From positions 1 through 7,674 of the forward strand of contig DAHVFH010000058.1 of assembly GCA_027317105.1 (NCBI GenBank): 7,674 bases of DNA. Reading direction: 5' to 3'. The position numbers and the translations under genes are program-made. The notes below the pieces were generated by a model. The model did not search any database, was not told the DNA's origin, and saw only the letters and a list, made by a program, of their open reading frames with translations. Below, piece after piece: positions 1 through 5,106 of this stretch. This DNA is from Cytophagales bacterium. Lineage in GTDB: Bacteria > Bacteroidota > Bacteroidia > Cytophagales > Cyclobacteriaceae. Every line of letters starts with the position of its first letter. Within the stretch, counting starts at the first letter, position 1.

Positions 1-84
1 CAACGTGACCTCACTAAAATTCAGATGGATATGTTTGCCGCTACAAAGGGGGGTGTTTTTGAAAGTCCCGAAAAATCCCCGTAA
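1..84 (+). CDS. C-terminal tail of an unidentified protein (partial)
   Basis: The first base opens a frame that reads 27 codons to a TAA at 82-84; the gene begins outside the window. The visible tail contains KIQMDMFAATKGG and ends in FESPEKSP. It is polar, with no membrane segment or recognisable motif. I do not recognise the family. The frame is on the same strand as the ABC-F gene and stops 92 bases before it. A separate -7 box lies between the two, so they need not be co-transcribed. The support is only a plausible soluble C-terminus without internal stops, which for 27 codons is modest evidence. Confidence 0.45.
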   Translation, partial: QRDLTKIQMDMFAATKGGVFESPEKSP

Positions 85-149
85 TTTTAAGATGAAACCA
101 TTTTTTAAACAGTTTTTTAAATTAGGCGGATGCCAGTAATAATTTGTAA

Positions 150-157
150 TAACTTTG
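150..157 (+). promoter_or_regulatory. Bacteroidota-type -7 box for the ABC-F gene
   Basis: TAACTTTG is a full match to the TAnnTTTG -7 element used by the primary sigma factor of Bacteroidota. Transcription would begin about seven bases downstream, leaving a leader of roughly 13 bases before the GTG at 177. Such short, SD-less leaders are normal in the phylum. I do not see a clear TTG -33 element at the expected distance, so the upstream half is weak. Confidence 0.55.
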
Positions 158-176
158 CGCCCTAATTTTTATTAAC

Positions 177-2048
177 GTGAACTATCTCTCCGCTGAATCC
201 CTTTCAAAATCTTATAACGACCGTTGGCTATTCCAAGACTTGACCATCGGCATTGCCCAAGGCGACAAAATTGCTATGGTTGGAGAAAATGGGGTTGGGA
301 AATCCACTTTGCTCAAGATTCTTATCGGACAGGTACAGCCCGATGGCGGTAAAGTAAGCATCCGCGATGGTATCAAGCTAGGCGACCTTGTTCAACAACC
401 TAATGCCCCTGGTCATTTTACTGTAAATGATATTTTGTTCGATGATAAAAATAAAATAGCAGCGGTAGTTAAAGAATACGAACACTGCATTCACGACCCA
501 CATACTTCTCCTGACAAAATGCAGCGTGTATTAGATCAAATGGAAGAATATCAAGCCTGGGAATACGATGGAAAGGTTCAAGAGATTACATCTAAACTTG
601 GAATCACCGACTTGGATCAAAAATTTGAAGAATTATCAGGTGGCCAACGTAAGCGAACCTTTTTGGCCCAAATGCTCCTCGCCTCTCCTGATCTGTTGGT
701 ATTGGATGAACCCACCAATCATTTGGATTTGGAAGCAATTGAATGGTTAGAGAATTATTTGTCGGGTCAAAATATAACGCTGCTTATGGTCACCCACGAC
801 CGGTATTTTCTTGATAATGTAGCAAACCTGATTTTAGAAATTGACCGCGGAAAGCTTTTCACCTATAAAGGCAAGTATGCTTATTTTCTGGAAAAGAAAT
901 CGGAACGTGAAGAGATGCTGAAAACAGAAGTAGCGAAAGCTCGCAACCTGATGAAAAAAGAACTCGAATGGATGCGCAAGCAACCTCGGGCACGGGGCAC
1001 CAAAGCGAAGTATCGGGTAGATGCCTTTTATGAAATTCAAGAGAAAGCATCCATCAACCTTAAGAAAGAAAGGCTTGAACTAGACATACAGGAAAGGAGG
1101 CAAGGCGGCAAGATTTTAGAGCTGCATAACGTCAATAAAAGTTATGGAGAGAAAAAGATGGTGGCTGATTTCAGTTATGTCTTCAAGAAAAAAGACAGGA
1201 TCGGTGTTGTTGGAAAAAATGGGATTGGCAAATCAACTTTTCTCGATTTGCTCACCTTAAAATCCAAACCCGATTCTGGCGAAGTTATTCCAGGCGTGAC
1301 TACGAAAATTGGATACTTTACACAAGAAACTCAAAATCTTGATTTAACACACCGGGTGATTGAAGAAGTAAAGGAAATAGCCGAATTCATTACACTAGCC
1401 GATGGATCTCAAATTTCAGCCTCTCGGTTTCTTGAGACATTTTTATTTTCTCCCGAAAAACAATATACGTTTATCGACAAGCTAAGCGGAGGCGAAAAAA
1501 AGCGGCTTCAACTTTTAAAAATTTTGGTGACCAATCCCAATTTCCTAATTCTAGATGAGCCTACTAACGACTTTGATATTGAGACCTTAAATGTGCTGGA
1601 AGATTTTCTTGAGAAATTTAACGGTTGTTTAGTGTTGGTTTCGCACGATCGTTATTTCATGGATCACTTAGTGGACGAACTTTTCATTTTTGAAGGCGAT
1701 GGCAAAATCCAACTGTTTAACGGCAATTATTCGGATTACCGAACTATGCTGGATGAAAAAGAAGAGAATCCAACGCCAGAGAAAAAGGTAAAGTCAACTT
1801 CTGCCAATTCAGAAACTAAAACTGATACATCAAAAGCATCGTTCAAGGAAAAACAAGAGTACGAAAACTTAACCAATGAAATTGATGCCCTTGAGCGGGA
1901 AAAAGATGAAGTTACTTCGCTCATTACTTTGGATAAAGGGGATCACCAAAAATTAATGGAGTTATCGAAGAATATCGAAACAATAACACGATCCATCGAA
2001 GCAAAAACCAACCGCTGGTTGCAGCTAGCCGAATTAATTGGGCTATAG
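177..2048 (+). CDS. uup: ABC-F family ATPase, Uup-type
   Basis: A soluble tandem ATPase of 623 residues with no membrane segments. The first nucleotide-binding domain has Walker A GENGVGKST (36-44), signature LSGGQ (153-157), Walker B ending LDEPTNHLD (176-184) and switch His207. The second has Walker A GKNGIGKST (346-354), signature LSGGE (436-440), DEPTNDFD (460-467) and His490. The inter-domain linker (about 239-312) is charged and helical, with KQPRARGTKAKYR at 268-280, as in Uup/ABC-F proteins. A Ser/Thr/Lys-rich hinge (about 535-555) leads to a heptad-like C-terminal coiled coil (556-623), the Uup DNA/nucleic-acid-binding type of domain. Length is close to E. coli Uup (about 635). ABC-F proteins act on ribosomes, and Uup is also linked to precise excision and branched DNA repair intermediates. 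The GTG start is chosen because the N-terminus MNYLSAESLSKSY aligns with the usual family start and the next Met is residue 34. The exact subfamily role (translation versus DNA) is inference; antibiotic-resistance ABC-F is less likely because of the Uup-like C-terminus. Confidence 0.93.
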   Translation: MNYLSAESLSKSYNDRWLFQDLTIGIAQGDKIAMVGENGVGKSTLLKILIGQVQPDGGKVSIRDGIKLGDLVQQPNAPGHFTVNDILFDDKNKIAAVVKEYEHCIHDPHTSPDKMQRVLDQMEEYQAWEYDGKVQEITSKLGITDLDQKFEELSGGQRKRTFLAQMLLASPDLLVLDEPTNHLDLEAIEWLENYLSGQNITLLMVTHDRYFLDNVANLILEIDRGKLFTYKGKYAYFLEKKSEREEMLKTEVAKARNLMKKELEWMRKQPRARGTKAKYRVDAFYEIQEKASINLKKERLELDIQERRQGGKILELHNVNKSYGEKKMVADFSYVFKKKDRIGVVGKNGIGKSTFLDLLTLKSKPDSGEVIPGVTTKIGYFTQETQNLDLTHRVIEEVKEIAEFITLADGSQISASRFLETFLFSPEKQYTFIDKLSGGEKKRLQLLKILVTNPNFLILDEPTNDFDIETLNVLEDFLEKFNGCLVLVSHDRYFMDHLVDELFIFEGDGKIQLFNGNYSDYRTMLDEKEENPTPEKKVKSTSANSETKTDTSKASFKEKQEYENLTNEIDALEREKDEVTSLITLDKGDHQKLMELSKNIETITRSIEAKTNRWLQLAELIGL

Positions 2049-2172
2049 TAAGGTGTGATCCAATAAGGGTTGACAAGATTCACTTTAGTCTCTGGATTCT
2101 CGCTGGCACACAAGCATTCAGTTTTCAAATCAAATGACCAATACCCAAAAGAAACCCGCTACGGTACATCAT

Positions 2173-2201
2173 AGCAGCCTTTTCATTAGCTGACTTTTTT
2201 T
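2173..2201 (+). terminator. possible intrinsic terminator after the ABC-F gene
   Basis: AGCAGC (2173-2178) can pair with GCTGACT (2189-2195) as a six-pair stem with one bulged A at 2193 and a ten-base loop, followed directly by a T run to 2201. It lies about 125 bases after the ABC-F stop, in the spacer between the converging genes. The stem is short and bulged, so this is only a candidate. I found no matching terminator for the opposite-strand gene. Confidence 0.3.
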
Positions 2202-2226
2202 CTTCCAAATGAATTTTTGGGTCGGA

Positions 2227-4080
2227 TTATTCTGTCTCTGGCTCCACGCTCCATTTTTTTGGAGATCGCCATAAACTCGAAAGCAACAATTCCCGCATAA
2301 AAATGAATTCCTTTGGCAACCGGTCATACATTCGCTCGAAAAGCTCGGCATGGGAAAGGAGTTCCACTTTCCACTGCTCTCGGTCAATATGCATGATTTG
2401 ATCGAATTCTTGTTTACTGAAGTCTATACCTGACCAGTCCATATCTTCATAGTGTGGCATCCAGCCAATTGGGCTTTCTACTGCGTTCGATTTACCACGA
2501 ACTTTTTCAACAACCCATTTCAGTACGCGCATATTGTCACCAAAGCCTGGCCATAAGAAATTTCCTTTTTCGTCTTTTCGAAACCAATTCACACCAAAAA
2601 TTCGAGGAGGATTTGGAATGTCGCGACCAAATTGTAACCAATGATTAAAATAATCGCCCATGTGATAACCGCAGAATGGTAGCATGGCAAAGGGATCACG
2701 CCTCACCTTGCCAATCTCACCAAAAGCGGCTGCCGTTGTCTCTGAGCCCATGGTTGCGGCTAAATAAACTCCGTAATTCCAGTTGTGCGCCTGATAGATC
2801 AGCGGGATCGTATCGCTGCGCCTTCCGCCAAAAATAATTGCACTGATCGGCACACCGTTCGGGTTCTCCCATTCGCTATCCACGCTCGGACACTGCGAAG
2901 CAGGTGCTGTGAAACGGGAGTTGGGGTGTGCTGCCGGTTTCCCTGATGAGGGATCGTACTTCTGGCCACGCCAGTCCATTAAATTTTGGGGAATTTCTTT
3001 CGTCATCCCCTCCCACCATACGTCACCATCCTCGGTAACGGCCACGTTCGTGAAGATTGTATTCTTCGCGATAGTTTTCATTGCATTGGGGTTGCTTTTG
3101 AAATTCGTGCCGGGCGCTACACCAAAATACCCAGCCTCCGGATTGATTGCATAGAGTTTGCCGTCTTTACCTGGCTTAATCCAGGCGATATCATCGCCAA
3201 CGGTAGTCACCTTCCATCCTTCAATTTCCTTCGGGGGGATAAGCATGGCGAAATTTGTTTTCCCGCAAGCACTTGGGAAAGCTGCAGTGACATAGGTCTT
3301 TTCTTTTTTTGGACTTTCAACACCGAGAATCAGCATGTGCTCGGCCAACCAACCCTCTTCCTGCGCAATGGCCGAAGCGATCCGAAGTGCAAAACATTTT
3401 TTTCCCATCAATGCGTTCCCTCCGTAACCAGAACCGTATGAAACGATAGACCTTTCTTCAGGATATTGAACAATATATTTTGTGGTTGGATTACATGGCC
3501 ATTTGGCATCGGCTTGACCCAGCGTGAGCGGTGCTCCCACAGTGTGCAAGCATTTTACATACTCTCCATTTTTCCCAAGTTGCTTGATTACATTGATTCC
3601 AACACGCGTCATGATGTGCATGTTGACTGTCGCATATTCAGAATCTGTAATTTGCACACCGATGTGCGCCAGTGGTGAGCCAATAGGTCCCATGCTAAAA
3701 GGAATTACGTACATCGTACGACCTTTCATGCATCCAGTGAGAAGACTTTGTAATGTCTCTTTCATTTCACGGGGATCTATCCAATTATTTGTTGGGCCAG
3801 CATCTTCCTTTTTTCGGCTGCAGATAAACGTGCGGTCTTCCACACGCGCCACGTCACTAGGATCTGAAAAGCAAGCAAAGCTGTTAGGGCGTTTTGCTTC
3901 GTTAAGCTTAATAAAGGTGCCTTTTTCTACGAGCAGATTACACAACTCATCATATTCCTTTTTTGAACCATCGCACCAGCGTATCTGGTCAGGTTGGCAT
4001 TGCCGAGCAACTTGTTGAACCCAATTTTGTAATTCAATATGTGCAATCGAATAAGTGGTTTGTTCTTTCGTTTCGGTCAT
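2227..4080 (-). CDS. pckG: phosphoenolpyruvate carboxykinase (GTP)
   Basis: A 617-residue cytosolic enzyme that converts oxaloacetate and GTP to phosphoenolpyruvate, GDP and CO2 (EC 4.1.1.32), the entry step of gluconeogenesis. Hallmarks of the GTP class, not the ATP class, are visible: substrate Arg89 in CSRKKEDAGPTNNW (87-100), metal-site Lys228 and His248, the P-loop FPSACGKTN (268-276) with the reactive Cys272, and GDDIAW (295-300) with metal ligand Asp297. The guanine-stacking residues Phe500, Phe508, Phe513 and Asn516 keep exactly the spacing of the human enzyme. The mobile lid falls around 446-462. All catalytic residues I can place are present and the length is normal, so the enzyme should be active. 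The start ATG has no SD sequence but lies about ten bases downstream of a predicted start point. It is convergent with the ABC-F gene and divergent from the phosphoesterase gene, so it is probably monocistronic. Many Bacteroidota carry the ATP-type enzyme instead, so the GTP type helps narrow the lineage. Confidence 0.97.
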   Translation of the reverse strand: MTETKEQTTYSIAHIELQNWVQQVARQCQPDQIRWCDGSKKEYDELCNLLVEKGTFIKLNEAKRPNSFACFSDPSDVARVEDRTFICSRKKEDAGPTNNWIDPREMKETLQSLLTGCMKGRTMYVIPFSMGPIGSPLAHIGVQITDSEYATVNMHIMTRVGINVIKQLGKNGEYVKCLHTVGAPLTLGQADAKWPCNPTTKYIVQYPEERSIVSYGSGYGGNALMGKKCFALRIASAIAQEEGWLAEHMLILGVESPKKEKTYVTAAFPSACGKTNFAMLIPPKEIEGWKVTTVGDDIAWIKPGKDGKLYAINPEAGYFGVAPGTNFKSNPNAMKTIAKNTIFTNVAVTEDGDVWWEGMTKEIPQNLMDWRGQKYDPSSGKPAAHPNSRFTAPASQCPSVDSEWENPNGVPISAIIFGGRRSDTIPLIYQAHNWNYGVYLAATMGSETTAAAFGEIGKVRRDPFAMLPFCGYHMGDYFNHWLQFGRDIPNPPRIFGVNWFRKDEKGNFLWPGFGDNMRVLKWVVEKVRGKSNAVESPIGWMPHYEDMDWSGIDFSKQEFDQIMHIDREQWKVELLSHAELFERMYDRLPKEFIFMRELLLSSLWRSPKKWSVEPETE

Positions 4081-4096
4081 AATTTATAATTTGGCC

Positions 4097-4129
4097 GCAA
4101 GATAAAAAAATCATTTCAATCGATTGCAA
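4097..4129 (-). promoter_or_regulatory. candidate promoter of pckG
   Basis: Read on the minus strand, TATCTTGC (4104-4097) resembles the Bacteroidota -7 box TAnnTTTG with one T missing. A TTG (4129-4127) lies 22 bases upstream, within the usual 17-23 base spacer. The start point would fall near 4091, giving a leader of about ten bases. A perfect ten-base palindrome occupies part of the spacer, which could allow repressor control. The imperfect -7 box keeps confidence moderate. Confidence 0.4.
4117..4126. promoter_or_regulatory. palindrome CAATCGATTG in the pckG promoter spacer
   Basis: A perfect ten-base inverted repeat directly adjoins the proposed -33 TTG of pckG. A protein bound here would overlap RNA polymerase. 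A palindrome of this length is expected by chance about once per thousand positions, so in this 188-base spacer it is only mildly unusual. No regulator is identified. Confidence 0.2.
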
Positions 4130-4165
4130 TTAGGCTGAGCGAAACTTTTTACCGATTAATGTTTT

Positions 4166-4176
4166 TGTCAGTGACA
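4166..4176. promoter_or_regulatory. palindrome TGTCA-G-TGACA between divergent genes
   Basis: Five-base arms around a single central G lie near the middle of the divergent spacer, upstream of both pckG and the phosphoesterase gene. The shape suits a dimeric helix-turn-helix regulator, but I cannot assign it to a family. It does not match the CRP (TGTGA-N6-TCACA) or FNR consensus. Confidence 0.22.
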
Positions 4177-4246
4177 CAAATCCGCCTAGCGCAAGGCTCA
4201 TGTTTTCAGAGGGGTCATCAAACGACAAAATGAATTTACAAAAATG

Positions 4247-4254
4247 TATCTTTC
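4247..4254 (+). promoter_or_regulatory. candidate -7 box of the phosphoesterase gene
   Basis: TATCTTTC matches seven of eight positions of TAnnTTTG (C replaces the last G). It would place the start point about eight bases before the ATG at 4269, i.e. a nearly leaderless message. No TTG is seen at the -33 distance. The box runs directly into the palindrome at 4253-4267. Confidence 0.35.
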
Positions 4255-4267
4255 AATTTTAAATTGA
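4253..4267. promoter_or_regulatory. 15-base palindrome at the phosphoesterase start
   Basis: TCAATTT and AAATTGA form perfect seven-base arms around a single T, ending one base before the ATG. It overlaps the end of the -7 box and the expected transcription start, so it could be an operator; in RNA it would be a weak AT-rich hairpin. The AT-rich context makes chance occurrence more likely than for mixed sequence. Confidence 0.3.
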
Positions 4268-4268
4268 T

Positions 4269-4775
4269 ATGATTATCGGGTTGATTTCAGACACGCATAG
4301 TTTCCTGGATCCCAAAGTTTTTGATCATTTCAAAAACGTAGATGAGATTTGGCACGCAGGGGATTTCGGGAATGAACAAGTGATTGGCGATTTAAAGAGC
4401 TTCAAACGTATTCGTGGAGTATATGGAAACATTGATGACAAGGAAATCCAATCCCTATTTCCAGAGGATCTTTGGTTTGATTGCGAAGGGCTTTCCATCT
4501 GGATGACCCATATTGGCGGTACACCACCCAATTACAACCCACGAGTAAAAAAACTACTTAAACAAAAAGTACCTCAAATATTTATATGTGGCCACTCGCA
4601 CATTTTAAGAATCAAAAAAGATCCGAGCTTCAACAACATGCTTTACCTTAACCCTGGGGCGGCTGGCAATCATGGATTTCATTTGATGAAAACCATTATC
4701 CGTTTTGAGCTCCAAAACAAAGGAATAAAAAAAATGGAGGTAATTGAATTGGGTAGGCGCGGGCAGATCAACTAG
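4269..4775 (+). CDS. YfcE/MJ0936-type metallophosphoesterase
   Basis: A 168-residue, single-domain calcineurin-like phosphoesterase. All metal-binding signatures are in order: DTH with Asp8 and His10, GD with Asp32, GNID with Asn54, THIGG with His81, and GHSH with His109 and His111, followed by NPGA at 128-131. These residues bind a two-metal centre (commonly Mn2+ or similar) that hydrolyses phosphodiesters. Family members of this size act on model phosphodiesters or cyclic nucleotides, and the natural substrate is usually unknown. There is no signal peptide, so it should be cytosolic. The start ATG gives the usual M-I-I-G-L-I-S-D N-terminus, in which the first strand begins at once. It is transcribed away from pckG, with 188 bases between them, and followed by a gene-free spacer, so it appears monocistronic. 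The motif set is complete and the length typical; only the substrate is unassigned. Confidence 0.92.
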   Translation: MIIGLISDTHSFLDPKVFDHFKNVDEIWHAGDFGNEQVIGDLKSFKRIRGVYGNIDDKEIQSLFPEDLWFDCEGLSIWMTHIGGTPPNYNPRVKKLLKQKVPQIFICGHSHILRIKKDPSFNNMLYLNPGAAGNHGFHLMKTIIRFELQNKGIKKMEVIELGRRGQIN

Positions 4776-5046
4776 GAGTTGTTATATCTCATAAGTAGTT
4801 GCCCTAATATCCTAAATAGATAATCAATGAGTAAATATTCCGATTAGGGTTCGATAAACTCTACATGCAAAATTGTAATTGATAAGGTAAATGGCTATTG
4901 TGCGGTATGGGCCGCTGGTTCTCCTGTAATTTAACCTATAGCAATGCCCTGCTCTACCTTATTAGGTTTTCAATGAGATATAAATTTTCGTTAACATTGC
5001 TAGTTTATTTATACAGAAACAAACCGAGACCTTCAAACTTATTGGC
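4776..5046. other. gene-free spacer upstream of the repeat-protein gene
   Basis: This 271-base AT-rich stretch holds no credible gene. CCCTAAT (4802-4808) and ATTAGGG (4843-4849) are complementary but separated by 34 bases, so they make a poor hairpin. The best -7-like box for the downstream gene is TAACATTG at 4992-4999 (one mismatch to TAnnTTTG), which would leave a leader of about 40 bases; it lacks a clear TTG partner. An in-frame TAA at 4981 shows that the downstream gene does not begin earlier than the spacer's end, apart from a short stretch without ATG. Confidence 0.5.
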
Positions 5047-5106
5047 ATGCGCATAGTCGGGACTTTATTCTATTTGTCTTTTCTTCTGTCTGGTGTCGTC
5101 TTTGGC
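5047..5106 (+). other. signal peptide of the repeat protein
   Basis: Residues 1-20 have a short basic start (MR), a hydrophobic core (LFYLSFLLSGVV) and a small residue before the predicted cut, FG|QNT. A mature N-terminal Gln after a small residue is common in Bacteroidota Sec substrates. There is no lipobox Cys, so a lipoprotein is excluded. Confidence 0.85.

Noticed and set aside
2205..2220. CCAAA...TTTGG inverted repeat near the end of pckG.
   Set aside because: The five-base AT-rich stem has no T run after it on either strand, so it does not look like a terminator.
2169..2387. A 72-codon minus-strand frame overlapping the 3' end of pckG.
   Set aside because: It is in another frame over the conserved PEPCK C-terminus and has no recognisable features.
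2986..4018. Several plus-strand open frames of 70-164 codons opposite pckG.
   Set aside because: They lie wholly antisense to a gene with complete catalytic motifs, have no family features, and are explained as shadow frames.
4802..4849. Complementary CCCTAAT / ATTAGGG pair after the phosphoesterase gene, considered as a terminator.
   Set aside because: The 34-base loop is too large, and no T run follows the right arm.
4847..4858. GGGTTCGATAAA resembles the T-loop of a tRNA (GGTTCGA).
   Set aside because: The flanking bases cannot form the five-pair T stem, and no acceptor or anticodon arm is seen upstream.
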